NCBI GenBank assembly: GCA_910585355.1
Contig: CAJUDN010000055.1
Coordinates: forward strand, 1-7,779
DNA: 7,779 nt
Direction: 5' to 3'
From: an uncultured Lachnospiraceae bacterium
Lineage (GTDB): Bacteria > Bacillota_A > Clostridia > Lachnospirales > Lachnospiraceae
Shown: in pieces, positions 1 to 5,025 of the stretch
How positions within the stretch are numbered: position 1 is the first letter of the stretch
Layout of the letters: each line of letters begins with the position of its first letter
Position numbers and translations under genes: made by a program
Notes under the pieces: generated by a model
What the model was told of the DNA's origin: nothing
The model's database searches: none
Seen by the model: only the letters and a program-made list of their open reading frames with translations

Positions 1-7
1 TTTGGGG

Positions 8-23
8 CAAAACATATGTTTTG
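8..23. repeat. Perfect 16-base palindrome
   Basis: CAAAACATATGTTTTG reads the same on both strands. The first 121 bases hold no convincing gene: all three forward frames close within the first ~120 bases, and none of the short translations is recognisable. The palindrome could be a protein-binding site or part of a recombination site, but there is no partner copy elsewhere in the window. In this A/T-rich edge it may also be chance. Confidence 0.3.
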
Positions 24-121
24 TGCATTTTTTAATTTTCAGACACACTCTAGAGCCTTTTCTCTGCGGAATCGGGAATGAAAGCCTTTCAGGCATCGTA
101 TATTAAAAAAAAGGCTTAAAA

Positions 122-274
122 TTGGACGAAAAAAGGAAGGCCGCACCTATAACAAAGCAGATTGAGATTTACAATCATATTGCATCCTATTTGGCGGAAG
201 CAGAGATAATTTCGCCGGACGAAAAGGCCCTCTTCCTTGAAATCCTTAGAAAAGAGAGAAAAACATGGCATTAG
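122..274 (+). CDS. Small helical protein upstream of recombinase, TTG start
   Basis: This is a 50-residue ORF too short for ordinary gene callers. It starts at TTG 122 (an in-frame stop lies at 104-106 and no ATG is available) and ends at TAG 272-274. It therefore overlaps the recombinase start at 265 by 10 bases. A weak AAGG lies about 8 bases before the TTG. The predicted protein is charged and helical. Its C-terminal half, with AEIISPDEKALFLEILRKE, has the hydrophobic spacing of the SHOCT-like pattern (a loop 'ITxEE' followed by a short amphipathic helix). That resemblance is by eye and tentative. The overlap, the weak SD of the recombinase and the uninterrupted frame suggest translational coupling in one transcript. 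I do not know its function. A regulatory or accessory role for the recombinase is inference. Confidence 0.55.
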   Translation: MDEKRKAAPITKQIEIYNHIASYLAEAEIISPDEKALFLEILRKERKTWH

Positions 275-2169
275 CGGTTATCTACTGTCGCTGCAGCACG
301 GAGGAGGAAAGCCAGGTCGACGCTCTCAAAAACCAGGTGATGGAGGCAAGAACCTGCGTGAAAGAAAACGGCTGGACAATGGTTGACGAGTATGTGGAGT
401 CAAAAAGCGGTACGACATCCAGAGGACGGCAGCAATACAGCCGTCTTCTGGACGATATGCTGACTTCAAAATTTGATATTATCGTGATTAAGAGTCAGGA
501 CCGGCTGATGCGTAATACGAAAGACTGGTATTTATTTGTAGACCGGCTGTCGACGCAGGGAAAAAAGCTGTACCTTTATCTGGAAAGAAAATTTTATTCT
601 CCCGATGACGCCCTGCTTACGGGGATTAAAGCGATACTGGCGGAAGAGTACAGCAGAGAACTCAGCAAAAAGGTTGCTAACGCCCACAGGCACAGGCAGA
701 TGAGCGGCGGCAGGGTTATGCTGACAAACCGTGCCTATGGTTTTTTAAAGGCAGCGGACGGCAGTGTGCGGATTGATGAAAAAGAGGCGGAAGTCATACG
801 GCGGATCTATAAGCTGTGTGCGGCCGGATATGGAAGCCGCACGATCGCCAATGTTCTGGAAAAGGAAGGTATCGTAAGCACGGCCGGGAAGATTATGAAT
901 GCATCGACCATACGGCGCATGATACGAAATCCGCTTTATAAAGGAACTTTTGTGATGAATAAGAAACACTTTGATTTCTCCACCAAAAGGACCATAAAAA
1001 ATCCGGAGAGCGAATGGATTTACGATGATAGCCTTGTTCCGGCCATTGTGGAGGAAGAATTATGGGAACAGGCGAACCGGGCAATATCGATGCGGGCGGA
1101 AAAGGGGCGCCAAAACGAAGAATATGTAAGAGAAAACGTAAAAGGAAGCAACCCGGGAAAATACAGCCTGAGCGGGAAACTTATCTGCGGCGTATGTGGG
1201 AGGCCCTATTACAGGTCGTGGAGAAGAAAAAAGTCGGAGCCGGGAAAAACGATTTACGAGTGGAAATGCAGCGGATATATCAATTATGGAAGAAACGGCA
1301 AAAAACGGAGAGACAGCCGGAGAAAGGCTCTGTTTCCTGATGGAGAAAGGGGATGCGATAACAGTCATTTAAACGAAGAGATTGTTTTTGGTATGCTGAA
1401 GCAATGCAGCTCTATGTATTTTCAGATGAAAAGGGAGGAAAAGGACGGGATTATAGAGACGACTATCCGGCTTTTAGGGCAGGTTTTGGTACAGAGTCCT
1501 CGGGAAATCCGGATGGAAACGCTTGAAAAAGAAGTTTTGGAACTGGAAAGGAAGAAGAAACTTTTGTTGGATAAGCTTCTGGACGGGATTGTTTCCGATG
1601 AGGATTACGGGAAAAGAAATAAAGATCTGGAGGAAAAACTGGAAAAGACTCTGGAGGAACAGGAACAATGCCGGATTCCGTCTGTACAGCAAAAAAATAT
1701 GGAAAACCGCCTGATGGAGATTAAGGAGAGACTGGAACATGGCGGACTGGAGAGAGCCGCAGCAGAAAGGCTTCTGGATGATATTGATAAAATCGTGGTA
1801 CATGAATGGCAGCTGGAATTCCGGTTTCATCCGTTTCATATGCCTGGAATCCCGGTGGGGGAGTCTGGGGAGACCGGGCAGGCAGTGAAGGAGGATGAGA
1901 AGATGGTTTCCCTGTTTTTGAATTATCCATTCCCATCCGATACCGAGAAAGGCAGATTCCTCGACAGACAAAAGCTTATGGAATGGATAAAGGAGTATCC
2001 CTCTTTTACCGTGAAGCAATATGCGGAAAAGATGGGGAGGAGTCCATATATGGTCCAAAACCGTATGAATGAGCTTCGGAAGGCGGGGTATATAGAATTC
2101 AGGAAGTCAGGGAGAGATGGGCGCTGGGTGATTATAAAGAAATTGCCAGGAGGAGGCGTAGATGAATAA
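265..2169 (+). CDS. Large serine recombinase (site-specific integrase)
   Basis: A 634-residue recombinase that cuts and rejoins DNA at att-type sites through a phosphoserine link. The N-terminal resolvase domain (about 4-150) carries YCRCS with the nucleophile Ser11 and Arg9, and SQDRLMRNT with Arg80 and Arg83, the expected active-site arginines. The 'recombinase' DNA-binding domain follows at about 155-275. A zinc ribbon at about 303-366 has Cys308, Cys311, Cys335 and Cys364. A charged coiled coil runs from about 415 to 495, and a winged-helix-like C-terminus lies at about 570-628 (FTVKQYAEKMGRSPYMVQNR). Length and order are normal for the large serine family, and no frame damage is seen, so it may be active. 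The SD (AGAGAG, 6 bases before ATG 265) is mediocre, which fits coupling to the overlapping upstream ORF. It belongs to an integrative element or its remnant; no other transfer genes are present. Confidence 0.95.
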   Translation: MALAVIYCRCSTEEESQVDALKNQVMEARTCVKENGWTMVDEYVESKSGTTSRGRQQYSRLLDDMLTSKFDIIVIKSQDRLMRNTKDWYLFVDRLSTQGKKLYLYLERKFYSPDDALLTGIKAILAEEYSRELSKKVANAHRHRQMSGGRVMLTNRAYGFLKAADGSVRIDEKEAEVIRRIYKLCAAGYGSRTIANVLEKEGIVSTAGKIMNASTIRRMIRNPLYKGTFVMNKKHFDFSTKRTIKNPESEWIYDDSLVPAIVEEELWEQANRAISMRAEKGRQNEEYVRENVKGSNPGKYSLSGKLICGVCGRPYYRSWRRKKSEPGKTIYEWKCSGYINYGRNGKKRRDSRRKALFPDGERGCDNSHLNEEIVFGMLKQCSSMYFQMKREEKDGIIETTIRLLGQVLVQSPREIRMETLEKEVLELERKKKLLLDKLLDGIVSDEDYGKRNKDLEEKLEKTLEEQEQCRIPSVQQKNMENRLMEIKERLEHGGLERAAAERLLDDIDKIVVHEWQLEFRFHPFHMPGIPVGESGETGQAVKEDEKMVSLFLNYPFPSDTEKGRFLDRQKLMEWIKEYPSFTVKQYAEKMGRSPYMVQNRMNELRKAGYIEFRKSGRDGRWVIIKKLPGGGVDE

Positions 2170-2191
2170 GGTAGTACTAGGTGCACTTTAG
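2162..2191 (+). pseudogene. 9-codon stub with strong RBS, likely 5' remnant of a lost gene
   Basis: AGGAGG within the last codons of the recombinase is followed at ideal spacing by ATG 2162, overlapping the recombinase stop. The reading frame (MNKVVLGAL) closes after nine codons. Recombinase genes of this kind often sit in tandem with a second recombinase or accessory gene that starts by such an overlap, so I read this as the beginning of a downstream gene whose body has been deleted. A very short leader peptide or chance is possible. Confidence 0.35.
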
Positions 2192-2216
2192 ACGGACCTT
2201 GTGTAATGACAATGTA

Positions 2217-2246
2217 TTGATGTTTGATAAAAGGTTATGTTATAAT
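2217..2246 (+). promoter_or_regulatory. Sigma-A promoter of the toxin-antitoxin cassette
   Basis: TTGATG (2217-2222) and a perfect TATAAT (2241-2246) are 18 bases apart, and TG one base before the -10 makes it an extended -10. The expected start near 2253 leaves a leader of about 13 bases, just enough for the AAAGGA ribosome site before ATG 2266. A small inverted repeat TTAT-GTT-ATAA (2235-2245) overlaps the -10 and is a possible autoregulatory operator, though it is too short to be sure. Confidence 0.7.
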
Positions 2247-2265
2247 CAAGAAAAGGATCAGGCTG

Positions 2266-2409
2266 ATGTCTAAAAATTTAAATATGGCAATCGCACCAAA
2301 GGATTCAACTTTTCAGATAAAAATCAACTCGGAGATAAAGAAAGCGGTTGAAAAGATTTATGCAAAAAATGAAAAGAATGGAAGGAAGCATAGAAGTATA
2401 AGGCGATGA
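2266..2409 (+). CDS. Short RelB/DinJ-like N-terminal ORF leading the MNT/HEPN cassette
   Basis: A 47-residue protein. ATG 2266 is preferred over the in-frame ATG at 2224 because the latter lies inside the promoter, while AAAGGA stands 8 bases before 2266. Residues about 13-33 (STFQIKINSEIKKAVEKIYA) match the start of RelB/DinJ antitoxins: a beta-strand carrying DNA contacts followed by the first helix of a ribbon-helix-helix fold. The usual second helix and toxin-binding tail are missing, replaced by a basic end (GRKHRSIRR). An A6 run at 2364-2369 is a possible frameshift point: the neighbouring frame continues to a stop at 2400-2402. The stop overlaps the next start (ATGA, 2406-2409), so translation is coupled. 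It may be a truncated antitoxin relic or a small DNA-binding regulator of the cassette; the sequence does not settle which. Confidence 0.6.
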   Translation: MSKNLNMAIAPKDSTFQIKINSEIKKAVEKIYAKNEKNGRKHRSIRR

Positions 2410-2699
2410 GAGAGACAGGAATTAAACCACAGGTAATCGGGGAGATTCAAAGAACGGCCCTGAAAAATCAGGTAGAAAAGGTAATATTATTTGGTTCGCG
2501 TGCCCGGGGCGACTTTAAAAGGACCAGCGATATCGACCTGGCCGTGTCAGGCGGGAACTTTGCGGGATTTGCCCTGGACGTGAATGAGGAGACTTCAACG
2601 CTTTTAAAGTTCGATCTTGTTGATTTGGAACGGGAAATGCAGGAGGAATTGCGAAAAGCAATTTTCCGGGAGGGAAGAGTAATCTATGAAAAAGTATGA
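2406..2699 (+). CDS. mntA: MNT-domain nucleotidyltransferase antitoxin (MntA / HI0073 family)
   Basis: A 97-residue minimal nucleotidyltransferase. The signature GSRARGD (30-36) binds the triphosphate. SDIDLAV supplies the metal-binding Asp42 and Asp44, and FDLVDL (69-74) supplies the third acidic residue, probably Asp70. All catalytic residues are present, so it should be active. In characterised HEPN/MNT pairs the MNT protein silences the partner HEPN RNase by transferring AMP units to a tyrosine near its active site. The gene starts at an ATGA overlap with the upstream small ORF and has no good SD of its own, so it probably depends on coupled translation. It overlaps the toxin gene by 14 bases. 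Family and pairing are clear. Target modification in this copy is inferred from family knowledge. Confidence 0.9.
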   Translation: MRETGIKPQVIGEIQRTALKNQVEKVILFGSRARGDFKRTSDIDLAVSGGNFAGFALDVNEETSTLLKFDLVDLEREMQEELRKAIFREGRVIYEKV

Positions 2700-3075
2700 G
2701 AATTTCTGCCTGGCTTTGTCAAATATGCAGGAAATTTATAAATATGAAAAGCCGTATGATACGGTTATTTTAACTGGATTAGTGGGTCTTTATGAGATAT
2801 GCTTTGAGCAGTCGTGGAAGATGATGAGGGAAGTGCTGGAAATGCACGGTTATGAAGAGGGGGCTACGGGATCTCCGAAAATGATATTGAAAACAGCGTA
2901 TGCTGCCGGCATGATCAAAGACGAGGAGTTGTGGCTGAAAGCGCTGCAGGAGAGAAATAATGTTTCCCATTCTTACAATCATCAGGTTGCGCTGGGGATC
3001 GTAGATCTGGCAAAAGAAAAATTTTATGAGATGTTTTGTTCCTTGAAGGCGGAAATTGAGGATAACTGGTTGTAA
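2686..3075 (+). CDS. hepT: HEPN toxin, 'nucleotidyltransferase substrate binding' family (HepT / HI0074)
   Basis: A 129-residue all-helical protein. The diagnostic motif is RNNVSHSY (90-97), which fits RX4HXY: Arg90 and His95 are the expected RNase residues and Tyr97 the residue that the MNT partner adenylylates in studied homologues. Earlier residues (FEQSWKMMREVLEMHG, about 40-55) match the core helices of the HI0074-type family. Length is normal and the frame is intact. The ATG lies inside the antitoxin gene, after GGGAGGGAAGAG, so antitoxin and toxin are made together with antitoxin first, as expected for a type VII toxin-antitoxin module. The likely activity is cleavage of tRNA or other RNA when unmodified, giving phage defence or element maintenance. 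This last part is family inference. Confidence 0.88.
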   Translation: MKKYENFCLALSNMQEIYKYEKPYDTVILTGLVGLYEICFEQSWKMMREVLEMHGYEEGATGSPKMILKTAYAAGMIKDEELWLKALQERNNVSHSYNHQVALGIVDLAKEKFYEMFCSLKAEIEDNWL

Positions 3076-3106
3076 AATGATGTTTCATAAGGCAGGCGCC
3101 GTTTGC

Positions 3107-3133
3107 TTCCTGTCCGCGATATGCGGTCAGGAA
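3107..3133. other. Hairpin downstream of the toxin gene
   Basis: TTCCTG-T-CCGC and GCGG-T-CAGGAA form an 11-position stem with one T/T mismatch around a 5-base loop (GATAT). It starts about 30 bases after the toxin stop. No T-run follows on either strand, so it is not a standard intrinsic terminator. It could protect the 3' end of the transcript or be a leftover of the joining event in this region. Confidence 0.4.
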
Positions 3134-3192
3134 AATGAAAGGCTGAACTGTCGTAAAATGACTTGTGCTGTAAAAAGGCAGGAATGTCTGGG

Positions 3193-3327
3193 TTTATAAA
3201 TTGTATCAGTATGTGCCCGCGCCTCTTTAAACTGGACCTGGTGATGACGGCTATCGTGATTCTTTGTATACTGTCGGCCCTGTTATATCAGGGGATCGCG
3301 GTTCTGGAAAAGAGGTTTGACAGGTAA
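3193..3327 (+). pseudogene. 3' remnant of an SsuC/TauC-type ABC transporter permease
   Basis: This frame ends at TAA 3325-3327 and encodes only the C-terminus of a permease. It reads LFKLDLVMTAIVILCILSAL followed by LLYQGIAVLEKRFDR, the typical last transmembrane helix and positively charged tail ('LLERR') of nitrate/sulfonate/taurine-type inner-membrane permeases. The part before about residue LFK looks degenerate, and a stop in the same frame at 3154-3156 closes it upstream. The remaining ~200 or more residues of a normal permease are absent from the window. I infer that the accessory DNA to the left replaced the rest of the gene. It is not expected to make a working product. An ATG at 3184 could in principle start a 47-residue single-helix peptide. 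Confidence 0.65.
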
Positions 3328-3355
3328 AGGGAAGAGGTATTTAAGAAACAATGTA

Positions 3356-3391
3356 CCAGGCGGCCTTCTCCTGATTTGGAGGGCCGCCTGG
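3356..3391 (-). terminator. Intrinsic terminator of the peptidase gene
   Basis: CCAGGCGGCC and GGCCGCCTGG form a perfect 10-base stem, extended inwards by four pairs (two of them G/T). On the minus strand the stem ends 26 bases after the peptidase stop and is followed by a T-rich tail (TACATTGTTTCTT), as expected of a Rho-independent terminator. On the plus strand no T-run follows, but the hairpin may also weaken read-through from the toxin cassette. Confidence 0.75.
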
Positions 3392-3416
3392 CTGTCAGCA
3401 TGTACCATATACCGTA

Positions 3417-4538
3417 TTATTCAAATTCATCTGTCATGATGCGCCATACAATGCCAAAGGCCTGTTCAAACACTTTCATATCCAGATATTCTCCGGTGGT
3501 ATGTACGTCGAACATTCCGGTGGAGATTCCGGCGCAGTGGAACCCTTTTCCGGAGAAGATATTGGAATCGCCGGAACCGTTGGTCACTACGTATTCGGGG
3601 GTGAAGCCTTCTGCTTCAAGGGCATGGAGAGTAATGCGGCTTAAGAAACAGTTGGGGTCCGGTTTGCAGGGCGGACAGAAATGGTCAATATCAATGTCGA
3701 CGGAAGCCTTAAATTCGGCAGCCGCATCGTTGCAGGCTTTCACGATTTTTGCAACCTGATCATCAATTTGTTTCTGGGTGTGGGAGCGGACCTCGCAGGT
3801 AAAGGTCACAGTATCGGTTACGATATTGGTGGCCCCGCCGCCTTCAATGCGGCCGATATTGGAGGTAGTTTCCGGGTCGATGCGGCCGAAGGGAACACGG
3901 CTTATGGCAGCTGCAGCCACAGCGATGGCGTTGATGCCTTTTTCCGGTTCAATGCCGCCATGGGCCGTTTTTCCGTGGAAGGTGATGGTCAGAGAATCCT
4001 TTCCGGCGCCGGAGGTAATCACCGGGCCGATTTTTCCGGCACCATCCAGGGAGAAAATGTTTTTGGCAGGCAGTCTGGAGCAGTCGAAGGTTTTGGCTCC
4101 GTACATACCGTTTTCTTCACAGATGGTAAAAAGAAGGTAAAGATCCCTGTGTGGCGTACCGGTTTCTTTCAACATATCTAAAAGTTCCATGGTCATGACG
4201 ATTCCGGACTTGTCATCAGCGGCCAGAATGGTGTCGCCGCTGCTTTTTAAAATCCCGTTTTCAAACACGGGACGGATTCCGGTTCCCGGTTCCACCGTGT
4301 CCTGATGGGCGTTTAAACAGATGGCTTCGCCGCTTAAGGTTCCCGGAATATGAATCAGCAGGTTTCCTGCATGATCGCCGCCGATAGCTTTTCCGGCTTC
4401 ATCGCGGTATACCTCATATCCCAGCTTTTCAAAATAGTTCTGGAGATAGTCGGTCATGGGCCCTTCCTTATAGGAAACGCTGTCGATCTGAATGATTTCC
4501 ATGAGTCTGGATAAAACTCTTTCCTGGTTGATCTGCAT
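3417..4538 (-). CDS. Peptidase T-like M20 zinc metallopeptidase
   Basis: A 373-residue cytoplasmic aminopeptidase-type enzyme of the M20 family, PepT-like branch, probably releasing N-terminal residues from short peptides. The two-zinc site is complete: His78 and Asp80 (NAHQDTVEPG), the bridging Asp108 (AADDKSG), Glu141 as general base with Glu142 as ligand (CEENG), Asp165 (SLDGAG) and His346 (VHTTGEY). The dimerisation lid is at about 180-290, including HGKTAHGGIEPEKGINAI. The start at 4538 is chosen because GGAGGG stands 7 bases upstream. A 22-residue longer reading exists (from 4604), but it begins in the -35 box and encodes an unlikely hydrophobic lead. The gene is monocistronic between its own promoter and terminator. 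It is shorter than classical PepT (about 410), matching the 'peptidase T-like' group. The exact substrate is unknown. Confidence 0.93.
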   Translation of the reverse strand: MQINQERVLSRLMEIIQIDSVSYKEGPMTDYLQNYFEKLGYEVYRDEAGKAIGGDHAGNLLIHIPGTLSGEAICLNAHQDTVEPGTGIRPVFENGILKSSGDTILAADDKSGIVMTMELLDMLKETGTPHRDLYLLFTICEENGMYGAKTFDCSRLPAKNIFSLDGAGKIGPVITSGAGKDSLTITFHGKTAHGGIEPEKGINAIAVAAAAISRVPFGRIDPETTSNIGRIEGGGATNIVTDTVTFTCEVRSHTQKQIDDQVAKIVKACNDAAAEFKASVDIDIDHFCPPCKPDPNCFLSRITLHALEAEGFTPEYVVTNGSGDSNIFSGKGFHCAGISTGMFDVHTTGEYLDMKVFEQAFGIVWRIMTDEFE

Positions 4539-4575
4539 AAAATTCCCTCCATGTTTTATCAGAATATATATTTCT

Positions 4576-4604
4576 ATTATACAAAAGGATAGAAGGAAAA
4601 GCAA
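4576..4604 (-). promoter_or_regulatory. Sigma-A promoter of the peptidase gene
   Basis: On the minus strand TTGCTT (4604-4599) and a perfect TATAAT (4581-4576) are separated by exactly 17 bases. Transcription would start near 4569, giving a leader of about 30 bases that contains the GGAGG ribosome site at 4550-4546. Confidence 0.8.
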
Positions 4605-4614
4605 TGGGGCCAGA

Positions 4615-4657
4615 GCATATGTCCCATTGCCGCATGCAATTTTAAATGGGCATATGC
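4615..4657. repeat. Large interrupted palindrome upstream of the peptidase promoter
   Basis: GCATATG-T-CCCATT and AATGGG-CATATGC are complementary over 13 pairs with one bulged T and a 16-base centre that itself contains GCATGC. It lies just upstream of the peptidase -35 box. The arms are too well matched to be likely chance. It may be an operator for a dimeric regulator or a foldable RNA if transcribed. There is no T-run that would make it a terminator. Confidence 0.6.
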
Positions 4658-4658
4658 A

Positions 4659-4835
4659 GTTTTCGGAGCTGCCGCAAAACAGAAGATTCCTGTAATGTAT
4701 CGTTTCAATACTTTCAGATATTGGATATATAGTTGAATTACTGATTTTCGCGACAGCCCCAGTGGGAACCCGGAGAAGAAATTCTTTCGGCGTCTATTAG
4801 GACGGAGGGATTTGTTATAGACCATGAAAAGATAA
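4659..4835. other. Gene-free stretch with several small hairpins
   Basis: No convincing gene lies in this part of the divergent intergenic region. It holds a hairpin at 4659-4680 (GTTTTCGG with CCG-C-AAAAC) and then a compact run: CCC-AGT-GGG at 4758-4766, CCGGAG...TTTCGG at 4770-4790, and CGTC-TATTAG-GACG at 4791-4804. The minus-strand reading includes RRRKNFFSGFPLGLSRK, but it has no ribosome site and runs into the peptidase promoter, so I treat it as non-coding. The run could be a small structured RNA or a copy of a dispersed intergenic repeat. Neither can be shown from one window. Confidence 0.3.
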
Positions 4836-4864
4836 GTGGAAATATAAAGATTTTGTAAGAAATT

Positions 4865-4904
4865 TGGAAGGAAACTGGAAGGAAATGTTTCATGTATGGA
4901 AAGG
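4865..4904 (+). promoter_or_regulatory. Tandem direct repeats, probable activator site for the export operon
   Basis: TGGAAGGAAA occurs twice (4865-4874 and 4876-4885) with an 11-base period. A partial third copy, TGGAAAGG, starts at 4897, 21 bases later and so on about the same helix face. The first two copies are centred about 50 bases before the predicted transcription start, the classical place for OmpR-family response regulators that bind direct half-sites. No regulator gene is visible, so its identity is inference. Confidence 0.5.
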
Positions 4905-4919
4905 TTTTCATGCTATACT
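4891..4919 (+). promoter_or_regulatory. Extended -10 promoter of the export operon
   Basis: TGC-TATACT (4911-4919) is a good extended -10. The -35 position at 17-base spacing (CATGTA, 4891-4896) is poor, so the promoter probably relies on an activator at the direct repeats just upstream. Transcription from about 4926 leaves a leader of around 100 bases before the first gene. Confidence 0.5.
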
Positions 4920-5025
4920 GAATCCGTTACAAAAGAAAATATGGCAAAATTGCGGCAAAAGCAGTAAATAGCCAGAGAGGCTGTGGAAAAAGACGGCATC
5001 GAGTATGACAGAAGGAGAGTGTAGC

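Noticed and set aside
1..121. 5' half of the interrupted ABC permease at the left edge
   Set aside because: The translations of this edge in the forward frames show no transmembrane or permease-like pattern, so a simple insertion of the whole block into one permease gene is not supported.
1062..1340. 92-residue plus-strand ORF inside the recombinase gene
   Set aside because: It is a +1-frame shadow of a purine-rich, lysine/arginine-coding region with no ribosome site. The recombinase frame is intact with all motifs.
1474..2058. 194-residue minus-strand ORF
   Set aside because: It is antisense to the recombinase coiled coil. Its Phe/Leu-rich composition is the mirror of Glu/Lys codons.
3356..3391. 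Plus-strand terminator for the toxin cassette
   Set aside because: The hairpin is strong, but there is no T-run after it on the plus strand. It fits the minus-strand peptidase gene better.
3681..4181. 166-residue plus-strand ORF
   Set aside because: It is antisense to the peptidase gene, whose metal-binding motifs are all on the other strand. It has no supported domain.
4577..4825. 82-residue minus-strand ORF in the intergenic region
   Set aside because: It runs through the peptidase promoter and palindrome, has no ribosome site, and its composition is not protein-like. The underlying hairpins are a better explanation.
4940..4966. 8-codon ORF (MAKLRQKQ) in the leader of the export operon
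   Set aside because: It lacks a clear ribosome site and shows no regulatory codon run or terminator/antiterminator pair, so a leader peptide is not supported.
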